Assembly: GCA_902764705.1 (NCBI GenBank)
Contig: CACWWZ010000009.1
Location: 1-64,000, forward strand
DNA length: 64,000 nt
Reading direction: 5' to 3'
Origin: an uncultured Prevotellaceae bacterium
GTDB lineage: Bacteria; Bacteroidota; Bacteroidia; Bacteroidales; Bacteroidaceae
Numbering within the stretch: the stretch's first letter is position 1; every line of letters begins with the position of its first letter. The notes beneath the pieces were generated by a model. That model saw only the letters and a list, made by a program, of their open reading frames with translations, did not search any database and was not told the DNA's origin. This document shows, in pieces, positions 25,603 through 34,038 of this stretch. The translations under genes were made by a program, and so were the position numbers.

Positions 25603-26748
25603 ATGAAGACACCTTACTATATGATTGAAGAGCAGAAACTGCGTCAGAACCTTGCTCTGATTAGCGATGTGTCACATCGTACTGACACAGAGTGGATACT
25701 GGCTTTCAAGGCTTTTGCTCTTTGGAAGACGTTTCCCATTTTCCGTGAGTATATCCACTCGACGACGGCCAGCTCGCTTTCCGAGGCTCGTCTGGCTTTC
25801 GAGGAATTCGGGGCCAAGGCACATACTTACTCACCGGCTTATAAGGATGACGAGTTCGACGAAATTGTAAGTTATTCCAGTCATCTGACGTTCAATTCAC
25901 TGAGCCAATATGAACGATTCCATCAACGTGCTGTCGGCTGTTCTCTTGGTTTGCGAGTGAATCCAGAGTATTCTGAAGTGGGGACACTATTGTATAATCC
26001 CTGCGCACCAGGCACTCGGTTTGGTGTTACTGCCGACAAACTTCCGGAACAATTACCCAGTGACATTCGCGGCTTCCACTGCCATTGTCATTGTGAGAGT
26101 GGCGCTGATGTGTTTGAGCGCACCCTTCAACATATAGAGGAGAAGTTCGCACGATGGTTTCCACAGTTGGAATGGATCAACTTCGGAGGAGGCCACCTCG
26201 TGACACGTTGCGACTACGACATCAATCTTCTGGTTAATATGATGCAGGCGTTTCATGCCCGCTGGCCCCATTTGAAGGTGATTTTTGAGCCTGGTAGTGC
26301 CTTTGCTTGGCAGACAGGGCCGCTGGTGGCCCAGGTGGTTGATGTGGTTGAGGACAAAGGCATCCGGACAGCTATTCTCGATGTCAGTTTTACCTGCCAC
26401 ATGCCTGATTGTCTGGAAATGCCCTACTTCCCAGAAGTCCGCGGTGCCGAACACATCGATGTTGATGAGACAAATCATATCTCTCACTTCTCACCTTTCA
26501 ACTCTCATCTTTATCGCCTTGGCGGAAACAGTTGTCTCTCTGGCGATTTCATGGGTTACTGGCAGTTTGACCACGAACTGCAGATTGGTGAGGAAATCAT
26601 CTTTGAGGATATGATTCACTATACGACCGTGAAGACCAATACCTTCAACGGTATTAGTCATCCTGCTATTTGTATGCTTCGTGCGGACGGTATGCTGGAA
26701 GTACTTCGCCAGTTTACCTATGAAGACTACCGCGACCGGATGGATTAG
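25603..26748 (+). CDS. nspC: Carboxynorspermidine decarboxylase
   Basis: A 381-residue PLP enzyme of the alanine-racemase/ornithine-decarboxylase fold III group. It makes spermidine or norspermidine from the carboxylated intermediate. The PLP Lys is at about 36 (AFKAFAL). HCHCHCESG, the glycine-rich NFGGGHLVT and EPGSAFAW phosphate-binding motifs and the CLSGDFMGYW specificity region are all present. It is the last gene of the operon. Its stop codon overlaps that of the convergent methyltransferase gene by 4 bases. Confidence 0.93.
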   Translation: MKTPYYMIEEQKLRQNLALISDVSHRTDTEWILAFKAFALWKTFPIFREYIHSTTASSLSEARLAFEEFGAKAHTYSPAYKDDEFDEIVSYSSHLTFNSLSQYERFHQRAVGCSLGLRVNPEYSEVGTLLYNPCAPGTRFGVTADKLPEQLPSDIRGFHCHCHCESGADVFERTLQHIEEKFARWFPQLEWINFGGGHLVTRCDYDINLLVNMMQAFHARWPHLKVIFEPGSAFAWQTGPLVAQVVDVVEDKGIRTAILDVSFTCHMPDCLEMPYFPEVRGAEHIDVDETNHISHFSPFNSHLYRLGGNSCLSGDFMGYWQFDHELQIGEEIIFEDMIHYTTVKTNTFNGISHPAICMLRADGMLEVLRQFTYEDYRDRMD

Positions 26749-27536
26749 CACAATTCCCAGAACGCCACAGCTGCTGCAGCGGCAACATTCAGTGAGTCTA
26801 CACCATGAGCCATGGGAATACGGACTGTATAGTCGGCTTCACTGATGGTTTGTTGTGGCAGTCCGTCACCCTCAGTCCCCATTATAATAGCAAGTCGAGC
26901 TTCGGCTTTTAGGCGGGCATCATCCAACGGGATACTTTGGTCGGTTAATGCCATAGCTACTGTACGGAAACCATACTCATGCAACGAGGAAATGGGGACA
27001 TCAAGCCAAGTCCAGGAAACTAAAAATACGCTACCCATAGAGACGCGTACGGCCCTGCGGTTCAATGGGTCGCAAGTATCGCGGGTTAGCAGGACGGCAT
27101 CGATGCCCAGTGCTGCAGCCGAACGGAAAATGGCACCGATATTGGTTGTGTCGGTGACAGCTTCTATGACTACCACGCGTCGGGCTTCTTTGAGAATTTC
27201 TTCGAGGGTGGGGAATGGTCGGCGGTGCATGGCACACAGTACTCCGCGAGTCAGGGTGTAGCCCGTCAGTTGGGTAAGCAGTTCGCGGCTACCAGTATAA
27301 ATAGGTACGCGCGAGGACAACCGTTCGATGATGTCTCGGGCATCGCCTTCAATGTGCTTCCTCTCACAGAGTAACGCCATGGGTTGCCACCCGGCATCCA
27401 GAGCCACGCGGATTACCTTTGGACTTTCGGCAATAAACAAACCATTCTCTGGTTCGAGTTCCATGCGCAACTGAGCCTCGGTCAGTCGACTGAATGGACT
27501 GACGCGAGGATCATCGAGGGTAGTGATTTCAATCAT
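26745..27536 (-). CDS. SpoU/TrmH-family RNA 2'-O-methyltransferase
   Basis: A 263-residue SPOUT methyltransferase. An N-terminal substrate-binding part (LFIAESPKVIRVAL) precedes the knotted catalytic domain. SpoU motifs are EAVTDTTNIGAIFRSAAALG, IIMGTEGDGLP and the final MAHGVDSLNVAAAAAVA. It likely uses SAM to methylate a ribose in rRNA or tRNA; the target is unknown. It starts one base into the coaBC stop region and ends convergently on nspC. Confidence 0.9.
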   Translation of the reverse strand: MIEITTLDDPRVSPFSRLTEAQLRMELEPENGLFIAESPKVIRVALDAGWQPMALLCERKHIEGDARDIIERLSSRVPIYTGSRELLTQLTGYTLTRGVLCAMHRRPFPTLEEILKEARRVVVIEAVTDTTNIGAIFRSAAALGIDAVLLTRDTCDPLNRRAVRVSMGSVFLVSWTWLDVPISSLHEYGFRTVAMALTDQSIPLDDARLKAEARLAIIMGTEGDGLPQQTISEADYTVRIPMAHGVDSLNVAAAAAVAFWELC

Positions 27537-28738
27537 TACGAAAGTAGCGTTACCAAATGATTGATAATATCGTGGGCAACACCCATCTTGCTCTTGCGGT
27601 CGAAATCCTGCTGACCTGTAGCAGAGATAATGCTTATCTGGTTTTCGTCCGACTGGAAGCAGGTTCCTTCGTTACGCAACGAGTTGAGCACAATGAAATC
27701 GAGGTTTTTCTTTTGGAGCTTCTTCTGGGCATTTGCCTGTTCATCGTTGGTCTCAAGAGCAAAACCAGCTAATACTTGTCCTTCACGTTTCATGTTTCCT
27801 AACTGGGCAGCAATATCGGGATTGGGCACCAGGTGAAGCTGTAATTCGTTGCCTTCGCGTTTGATCTTCTGATTAGCAGCATGTTCTGGTCGGAAGTCAG
27901 CAACGGCAGCACAAAGTATGGCGGCATCGCATTGGGGAAATGCCTGTGTGGCAGCATCGTACATATCCTGACAACTCTCCACATTGATACGCTTGACCTG
28001 TTTCGCGGCAATGGGAGACTGTTGTGCGCTGACAGGACCGACAATAAGTGTCACTTGTGCTCCACGACGTACACACTCCTCAGCAAGGGCATAGCCCATT
28101 TTACCGCTGGAATAGTTGCCGATGAAACGGACAGGATCTATTTTCTCGTAAGTGGGTCCGGCAGTAATCATGATATGTTTGCCGTGCAAATCCTTTGCTT
28201 CAAAAAAATAGTCTAAATGAGCAACGATTTGCTCAGGTTCTTCCATGCGTCCCTTCCCTTCGAGACCGGAAGCCAGAAAACCGCTTTGGGGTTCGATGAT
28301 GTGATTGCCGAAACTCTTCAGGCGTTCCATGTTCTGTTGCGTAGTGGGATGTTGATACATATCGAGGTCCATAGCGGGAGCGATGAACACCGGAGCCTTC
28401 ATGGATAAGTAGGTTGTGATCAACATGTTATCGGCGATACCATTGGCCATCTTCCCTAATGTGGAGGCTGTGCAAGGTGCCACGAGCATCGCGTCGGCCC
28501 ACAAACCCAGCGCAACGTGGGAATGCCAAGTACCGTCGCGTTGTGAGAAAAAGTCGCTGATGACGGGCTTTTGTGTCAGAGCAGATAGAGTAATCGGGGT
28601 AATAAACTCCTTTCCTGCAGGTGTGATGACAACCTGTACTTCGGCTCCAGCCTTGACGAGGGCACGGATAATCAGGCAAGCCTTATAGGCAGCAATAGAA
28701 CCTGTAATGCCTAATACGATTTTCTTTCCTTTGAGCAT
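27536..28738 (-). CDS. coaBC: CoaBC: phosphopantothenoylcysteine synthetase/decarboxylase
   Basis: A bifunctional coenzyme A enzyme of about 400 residues. The N-terminal CoaC flavodoxin-like domain has GSIAAYKA, the active-site His (GTWHSHVAL), PAMDLDMY and the Cys of the flap. The C-terminal CoaB domain has ITAGPTYEKIDPVRFI, NYSSGKMG and the LVPNPDI segment. The frame extends upstream to 28780, but an inverted repeat lies in that extension, so MLKGKK at 28738 is taken as the start. It follows the exonuclease gene and precedes the SpoU methylase gene. Confidence 0.94.
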   Translation of the reverse strand: MLKGKKIVLGITGSIAAYKACLIIRALVKAGAEVQVVITPAGKEFITPITLSALTQKPVISDFFSQRDGTWHSHVALGLWADAMLVAPCTASTLGKMANGIADNMLITTYLSMKAPVFIAPAMDLDMYQHPTTQQNMERLKSFGNHIIEPQSGFLASGLEGKGRMEEPEQIVAHLDYFFEAKDLHGKHIMITAGPTYEKIDPVRFIGNYSSGKMGYALAEECVRRGAQVTLIVGPVSAQQSPIAAKQVKRINVESCQDMYDAATQAFPQCDAAILCAAVADFRPEHAANQKIKREGNELQLHLVPNPDIAAQLGNMKREGQVLAGFALETNDEQANAQKKLQKKNLDFIVLNSLRNEGTCFQSDENQISIISATGQQDFDRKSKMGVAHDIINHLVTLLS

Positions 28739-28756
28739 GTTTGTTACTTTATGAAG

Positions 28757-28777
28757 AAACGGGGCTGAACCCCGTTT
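28757..28777. terminator. Hairpin between the exonuclease and coaBC genes
   Basis: AAACGGGG and CCCCGTTT are perfect 8-bp arms with a 5-base loop. No long T-run follows on the minus strand (GTTTCTTCAT), so termination would be partial. It may be an mRNA-stabilising element. Confidence 0.45.
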
Positions 28778-28782
28778 CACTA

Positions 28783-29595
28783 TTATTTGTTGGCTTCGCG
28801 AAGACGAATGCGGGTAAGCACCTGTTTTGTATTATAGGTGAAATCGCCACCAAGTATCCAACCATAGTAGCCAGGATCCATGCGTAGCACTTCAGCGACA
28901 GGGAGTCCCTTATGTTTTCCGAAGTTGAATATTTCGGTACGCACACCATTCACTTCGCCCCAAACGATACGGCCGGCAAAGTCGACATTATCGTTCTGCT
29001 TCGAGAATTCAGCCAATTTGTCCATATCGTTCTCCAGGACTTTCTCTGGGTCCTCGTTGGCACCTGGAGCATATTTGTCCAGTTCGCCCATCAGCACACG
29101 ATAGGTTGCCTCAGTATCCTGGTCGGCACGGTGAGCCTCGAAGTCTTCTTCCATCTTGCGACCGCAATAGAACTTGTAGGCCGATGCCAGATTTCTACGC
29201 TCCATCTTCTTGAAGATGGTGCAGGCATCGATGAGCCTACACTTCGAGAAGTCAAAATCTATGCCTGCGCGCAGGAATTCTTCAGCAAGCAGGGGCACAT
29301 CGAAGAAGTTAGAGTTGAAGCCGGCAATATCGCTACCCTTAAAGATGTCTTCCAGTTTCTTAGCCAGCTGCTTGAATGTCGGTTTGTCTTTCAAGTCCTC
29401 ATCTGAGAATCCTGTCAACTGGGTGATAAACGGGTCGAGTGGCTTTTCGGGGTTAATAAGTTCATTGCCTCTTTCCTCGCGTCCATCAGGATATACCTTA
29501 ATATATGAAATCTGTATGATGCGGTCTTTGACCAAGTCAAGACCAGTAGTCTCAACGTCAAAAACGACGAGTGGCTTCTGTAAGTTCAGTTTCAT
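28783..29595 (-). CDS. DnaQ-like 3'-5' exonuclease with DUF3820 tail
   Basis: About 270 residues. The N-terminal DEDD exonuclease domain has VVFDVETTGL (Exo I), the FNSNFFDVPLL segment (Exo II) and HRADQDTEAT (Exo III). This resembles DNA polymerase III epsilon. The C-terminal part (FNFGKHKGLPVAEV, DPGYYGWI) is a DUF3820-type module. The start at MKLNLQ (29595) is preferred over a frame beginning 12 bases earlier. It sits directly downstream of dnaN, which supports a proofreading or repair role. Confidence 0.9.
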   Translation of the reverse strand: MKLNLQKPLVVFDVETTGLDLVKDRIIQISYIKVYPDGREERGNELINPEKPLDPFITQLTGFSDEDLKDKPTFKQLAKKLEDIFKGSDIAGFNSNFFDVPLLAEEFLRAGIDFDFSKCRLIDACTIFKKMERRNLASAYKFYCGRKMEEDFEAHRADQDTEATYRVLMGELDKYAPGANEDPEKVLENDMDKLAEFSKQNDNVDFAGRIVWGEVNGVRTEIFNFGKHKGLPVAEVLRMDPGYYGWILGGDFTYNTKQVLTRIRLREANK

Positions 29596-29629
29596 AATTA
29601 ATTGCACATTAACTATTATGAATGATGCT

Positions 29630-30754
29630 TTAATCGTTGATCAGCATGGGCATCATCAGCATCAGCACATCCTGATTCTCAGGCTGTTCGCTGGGCAGTA
29701 CTAGACCGGCACGGCTGGGGTCAGCCAATTGAATCAACACATCGGTGCAGTCGAAGTTGCTAAGAATCTCGATGAAGGATGACCCCTTGAAACCAATGCT
29801 CATTGGCTGACCGTCGTACTGGCAGGCCATACGCTCGGTGGCAGTCTTTGAGAAGTCGTAGTCCTCAGCATCCAACTGCAGCGTGCCACCCTCGACGTGG
29901 AAACGAATCAGGTTCGAAGAGTCGTTAGCAAAGGGCTGCACACGACGCAGGGCAGCCAAGAGTCCCAGACGGTCTACGGTAAGCTGGTTGGGATTGCTCT
30001 GTGGGATGACAGAGTTATAGTTTGGATAACGTCCTTCGATGAGACGACAGGTAATTTCTCCGTCGCCAAAATCAATTTGGGCGTTACGCTCGTCGAAACG
30101 GATGATAACATCCTCGCCATCCTTACCTAGCAGATTCTTCAGTAGAGAAGCAGGTTTCTTAGGCAGTATGAATGATGAAGGCTGCTCGCTACGAATGCTC
30201 AGAATCTTGTTTCGAACCAGCTTGTGACCGTCAGAGGCAACAATTGCCAGATAGTCGGGGGTAAGGTCGAAATAAATACCATTCATCACAGGGCGCAACT
30301 CATCCTGAGCAGTAGCAAACAATGAACGGTTGATGTTCTCGGCCAGCAGGGCATTGGTAATGACAATCTCTGTGGCATTATCGCTGATGCTTTGGGTGGC
30401 GGGATACTCGTCGGCACTCTCGACGGGCAGGGAGAACATACCATTCTGATAGCTAATTTTGGCAATATTTGCCTGTTGGTCAACATCGAAGGTGATGGGC
30501 TGCTCAGAGAATCCCTTGACGGCTTCCAGTAAATCGTGGTTGCCAACGGCAAAACGTCCGTTGCCATCGCTTTCGTTCAGCACGACCTCGGTCTTCATAG
30601 TGTTCTCACTATCTGATGCTGTCAAAGTGAGTACATTGTCCTGAATGTCGAACACGAAGTCTGCCAAAATAGGAAGAGAATTCTTGCTGTTAATGACTCT
30701 TGAAAGAGCGTTGAGCTTGCTGCTTAGTGCAGTACTTGATACGGTAAATCTCAT
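29630..30754 (-). CDS. dnaN: DNA polymerase III beta sliding clamp
   Basis: A 374-residue clamp of the usual length with three clamp domains. Visible features are MRFTVSSTAL at the start, DGHKLV and the EGRYPNYNSVIP region. The C-terminus MLMMPMLIND matches the typical MPxR-like ending in altered form. The frame is open to 30799, but the promoter lies just upstream at 30797-30828, so MRFTVSS at 30754 is chosen. It is the first gene of a leftward run (exonuclease, coaBC, SpoU methylase). Confidence 0.96.
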   Translation of the reverse strand: MRFTVSSTALSSKLNALSRVINSKNSLPILADFVFDIQDNVLTLTASDSENTMKTEVVLNESDGNGRFAVGNHDLLEAVKGFSEQPITFDVDQQANIAKISYQNGMFSLPVESADEYPATQSISDNATEIVITNALLAENINRSLFATAQDELRPVMNGIYFDLTPDYLAIVASDGHKLVRNKILSIRSEQPSSFILPKKPASLLKNLLGKDGEDVIIRFDERNAQIDFGDGEITCRLIEGRYPNYNSVIPQSNPNQLTVDRLGLLAALRRVQPFANDSSNLIRFHVEGGTLQLDAEDYDFSKTATERMACQYDGQPMSIGFKGSSFIEILSNFDCTDVLIQLADPSRAGLVLPSEQPENQDVLMLMMPMLIND

Positions 30755-30796
30755 TTGTATTTCTGTTTTTAGTTCAATTTCTGTTCTAATTGAGCA

Positions 30797-30828
30797 CAAA
30801 AATACAAAAACTATTGCTCAATAGCAAA
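30797..30828 (-). promoter_or_regulatory. dnaN promoter
   Basis: On the minus strand TATTTTTG (30797-30804) and TTTG (30825-30828) are separated by 20 bases. An inverted repeat (TTGAGCA/TGCTCAA, about 30790-30820) overlaps the promoter and could be an operator, which is tentative. Confidence 0.65.
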
Positions 30829-30919
30829 AATATTTGCCGAAAAATGCTCTTTTTTAATTTATTTTCCGTAATTTCGCAATCTGAAAGCAAAAATAACAAG
30901 TAAAACAACAATTTTTATT

Positions 30920-31333
30920 ATGGAATTATCAGGAAGAATCATTGCCGTATTACCGGCTAATAGTGGTGTTTCGCAGCGCACGGGTAACTCGTGGATGTCT
31001 CAGGAATATGTCATCGAGGTTCCAGGACAGTATCCTCGTAAATGTCTGTTCCGTATCTTTGGCGAAGACCGTATCAAGCAGTTTAATATTCAGATGAACG
31101 AAGATGTTACTGTTCAGTTCGATATTGATGCCCACGAATATAATGGACGTTGGTTCAATGAAATCCGCGCATATAATATTGTTCGTGGTGCTGCTCCCGT
31201 AGTCGCTGCTCCTGAGGCCGGTGCAACTCCGTTCCCTCCTCAGCAGGCTGCTCCTGCTCCTAATGCCAACATTGCTCCGTTCCCTCCTGCACAGGAGCCC
31301 GCTGAAGGTTCTACTGACGACCTGCCCTTCTAA
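30920..31333 (+). CDS. DUF3127 protein with SSB-like acidic tip
   Basis: A 137-residue cytoplasmic protein. Residues 1-85 form a small beta-rich DUF3127 domain with an OB-fold-like pattern (KCLFRIFGEDRIKQFNI, RWFNEIRAYNIVR). A Pro/Ala-rich flexible linker follows. The last residues, STDDLPF, strongly resemble the acidic C-terminal tip of single-stranded DNA-binding protein (DDDIPF), which recruits replication and repair partners. A DNA-transaction role is therefore inferred. It is divergent from dnaN. Confidence 0.85.
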   Translation: MELSGRIIAVLPANSGVSQRTGNSWMSQEYVIEVPGQYPRKCLFRIFGEDRIKQFNIQMNEDVTVQFDIDAHEYNGRWFNEIRAYNIVRGAAPVVAAPEAGATPFPPQQAAPAPNANIAPFPPAQEPAEGSTDDLPF

Positions 31334-31359
31334 ATAGCAGGTTATCGCAAAATAATAAT

Positions 31360-31395
31360 AGTCCAAGATCTGAGGTGCTTCTCAAGTCTTGGACT
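31360..31395. terminator. Bidirectional terminator between DUF3127 and tlpA-like genes
   Basis: AGTCCAAGA (31360-31368) pairs with TCTTGGACT (31387-31395), with an inner TGAG/CTCA pairing. A-rich sequence precedes it and T-rich sequence follows it, so it can serve both converging genes. Confidence 0.75.
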
Positions 31396-31422
31396 ATTTC
31401 TATCTTATTTCAATTGTCTATT

Positions 31423-32517
31423 TTATTTCAGTTGCTCAGCAATAAATTGTTCCAGCTGTTCGCCACGCAGTCCACGACGCAGAATCTTTCCGCTCTGGTC
31501 GACAATGATGGTGTGAGGAATGCTGGTCACCTGGAAATACTGAGCAATCTCATTCTCCCAACCTTTCAGGTCGCTCATCTGTGGCCAGGTGAATCCTAGT
31601 GCCTCCGTGCCTTTTATCCAGGCATCAGAGTTCTCATCCAGCGAAATACCCAGAATGCCCAGCCCCTTTGATTGATATTTGTCGTACATCTGAATCATGA
31701 ATGGCATTTCCTGTCGACAGGGGCCGCACCACGATGCCCAAAAGTCGATGACGGTAATCTTGTGCTTCTTCACTTCGGCCATCAGACTGATTTCAGTACC
31801 ATCGAGAGCCTTCTGTGTAAAATCTTGAATGACAGAGCCTTCTGCCGTCTTAGCCGCTTTGGCAAGTTCCTGTTCAAACTGTTTGATAGCCGGACGCTGT
31901 CGCATCTCAGTGGGTAACTCCTTGACGAGGCGTGCGCGATTTTCGTTGTCAATCAGCTCCTCGGGATAGTAGGTCAGGAGGAAATAGCCGAATTCGTTGT
32001 CGATATTCTTTTCTACCGTTTTGACGACGAGATCAGAGAAACGCTGGTTCAGGCGGTCAATCTGCTCCATTCCTTTCTGCTGTTCTTCCTCGGGCAGGTT
32101 GTTGGAATAGATGTGCTCTGCAATACGGTTGATTTCTTTACCGATCGACATCACGCTATCGTTCAGCGTCTGCCACTGGTCGTTACAATGGGTACCGCTA
32201 ACACGAGAAGCGCCAGGTTCTTCTGTCAAATGGATTTTGATAGTACCTGGTTCCATGAAGAATGCCGCATTGATTTCGTTCATGCTAGCACTATAGACCA
32301 TGCAAAGAGCCGTTGAATCAACCTCGCCCAGGAGTTCGAATTTACCATCTTTAATGACGAGTGTGTCGCTGGGAACACCCGTTATCAAATCGCTGGTAAC
32401 GAAGAGGGTGTCTCCATCGGGCAATCCTTCAACAGAACCTTTAATCTTGTAGCTGTTCGACTGGCATGATGCCAACAACACAGCACTAAATAATATACTG
32501 GCTAGAGATACTTTCAT
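31423..32517 (-). CDS. TlpA-like thiol:disulfide lipoprotein with DUF4369-type N-terminus
   Basis: About 364 residues. The lipoprotein signal peptide ends VLLASC (Cys about 17). The N-terminal beta domain (YKIKGSVEGLPDGDTLFV) is DUF4369-like. A helical middle leads to a C-terminal thioredoxin domain with WCGPC and the cis-Pro of TSIPHT. It is probably an envelope reductase or oxidant-response thiol protein; the partner is unknown. MKVSLAS at 32517 is chosen because the longer frame lacks a signal peptide. That start still overlaps the prs 3' end by 32 bases. Confidence 0.9.
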   Translation of the reverse strand: MKVSLASILFSAVLLASCQSNSYKIKGSVEGLPDGDTLFVTSDLITGVPSDTLVIKDGKFELLGEVDSTALCMVYSASMNEINAAFFMEPGTIKIHLTEEPGASRVSGTHCNDQWQTLNDSVMSIGKEINRIAEHIYSNNLPEEEQQKGMEQIDRLNQRFSDLVVKTVEKNIDNEFGYFLLTYYPEELIDNENRARLVKELPTEMRQRPAIKQFEQELAKAAKTAEGSVIQDFTQKALDGTEISLMAEVKKHKITVIDFWASWCGPCRQEMPFMIQMYDKYQSKGLGILGISLDENSDAWIKGTEALGFTWPQMSDLKGWENEIAQYFQVTSIPHTIIVDQSGKILRRGLRGEQLEQFIAEQLK

Positions 32518-33421
32518 TATTGATGACTCTACGGACAGTTTCTGCAAAAAGGTCGGCCACACTTAGCTGTTTCACTTTGGCACAGCGCTGGGAGTAGGGG
32601 ATAGAGTCGGTGAAGACAATCTCCTCAAGGGCCGAGTTCTGTACTCGTTCGCTGGCAGGACCACTCATCACACAATGTGAGGCACAAGCACGAACAGTCT
32701 TGGCACCTGCTTCCTTCATGATGTCTGCAGCTTTGGTAATTGTACCGGCTGTATCAACCATATCATCAATGATAACCACATTCTTTCCTTCAACTTCACC
32801 GATAATCTGCATGGATGCTACCACGTTGGCGCGTGCACGGGTCTTGTTGCAAAGAACAAGCGGACAGCCTAAGTATTTGGCGTAGGTGTTGGCACGTTTC
32901 GAACCACCCACATCTGGTGATGCAACGACAAGGTCCTCCAAGTGCAGGCTCTGCAGATATGGCAGAATAACGTTAGATGCATAGAGATGGTCGACGGGAA
33001 CATCGAAGAACCCCTGAATCTGGTCTGCATGAAGATCCATTGTAATCACACGGTTCACTCCTGCTGCACTCAGCAAATCGGCCACCAGTTTGGCACCGAT
33101 GCTGACACGGGGTTTGTCTTTTCTGTCCTGACGGGCCCATCCGAAGTAGGGGATGACGGCATTGATGGTGCGGGCAGAAGCACGCTTCGCAGCATCGATC
33201 ATCAACAGCAACTCCATCAGATTGTCAGAGTTGGGGAATGTGCTTTGTACGAGGAAAATGTCTCGACCGCGAATACTTTCTTCATAAGACACAGCAAACT
33301 CGCCGTCAGAAAACTTGGTAATAACCAGTTCTCCCAGCGGACAACCAAGGCTTTGGCAGATTTTCTCTGCGAGGTACTTCGTGGCAGTACCAGAAAACAC
33401 CATGTAGTTCTTATTGTTCAT
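32486..33421 (-). CDS. prs: Ribose-phosphate pyrophosphokinase
   Basis: A 311-residue class I PRPP synthetase converting ribose-5-phosphate and ATP to PRPP for nucleotides, His and Trp. Motifs are FSDGEFAVSY, YFGWARQDRKDKPR (ATP flap), MDLHADQIQGFF and the PRPP-binding loop VVIIDDMVDTAGTI. It lies 3 bases after the thiE-like gene in a leftward unit with pheS. Confidence 0.96.
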   Translation of the reverse strand: MNNKNYMVFSGTATKYLAEKICQSLGCPLGELVITKFSDGEFAVSYEESIRGRDIFLVQSTFPNSDNLMELLLMIDAAKRASARTINAVIPYFGWARQDRKDKPRVSIGAKLVADLLSAAGVNRVITMDLHADQIQGFFDVPVDHLYASNVILPYLQSLHLEDLVVASPDVGGSKRANTYAKYLGCPLVLCNKTRARANVVASMQIIGEVEGKNVVIIDDMVDTAGTITKAADIMKEAGAKTVRACASHCVMSGPASERVQNSALEEIVFTDSIPYSQRCAKVKQLSVADLFAETVRRVINNESISSQYII

Positions 33422-33424
33422 AGC

Positions 33425-34033
33425 TTATCCTATAGCTTTACGTAGTTTCAAAAAATGGTCAATCAGTGCCTGATAGTCCAGTTCCTGATGAATATTGAAT
33501 CGATTCCAGAGGTCTCCGCTGATAACGATTCCCCCGAATCCTAAATCCTTGGCCATCTTGACATTGTCCAGGTTCATGCCTCCCAAGGCATAGACATGGC
33601 GGTCGATAAGACCACGACGTGATGCCTCCTTCAGCTCGTCGATAGTGAACGAACTCTTCTGGTCCGGCTCTGTCTGACTGTCGAAGATGTATTTCAGCAG
33701 CACATAGTCGGCATTCTTCTTAGCCTCCTTCAATAGATTCAGATGGGTGCATGTCCGACTGATATGACCTCGATATTTTTGGGGTGCCGGTGTGGACTCG
33801 TCATCAATGTGGATTCCGCGCAACTTATATTCTTCTTTGAGGTAGAAGTTGTCATGAACGGTAATCTTCGAGTAATAATCGTTAGGGAGCAATGTCAGCA
33901 ATCGTTCTGAATAGATGGGTTCAGCTCCCGGCTTATACAGATGCAGATTGTCGAGTCCCTCCTCGAAGAGTGACGTCAGGATTTTATCTTCCTCCACGAA
34001 GAACGTGGGTTGTGTCATGAGAACGAGTTTCAT
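33425..34033 (-). CDS. ThiE/TenI-family protein
   Basis: A 202-residue TIM barrel resembling thiamine phosphate synthase. The ends of strands show GLDNLHLYKPG, RGIHIDDES and YALGGMNLDNVKMAKDLGFGGIVISG, the last matching the phosphate-binding end of ThiE/TenI. The exact ThiE catalytic residues are not all evident, and it stands alone among prs and pheS rather than in a thi cluster. A paralogue with another role is possible. Confidence 0.72.
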   Translation of the reverse strand: MKLVLMTQPTFFVEEDKILTSLFEEGLDNLHLYKPGAEPIYSERLLTLLPNDYYSKITVHDNFYLKEEYKLRGIHIDDESTPAPQKYRGHISRTCTHLNLLKEAKKNADYVLLKYIFDSQTEPDQKSSFTIDELKEASRRGLIDRHVYALGGMNLDNVKMAKDLGFGGIVISGDLWNRFNIHQELDYQALIDHFLKLRKAIG

Positions 34034-34038
34034 GTCTC

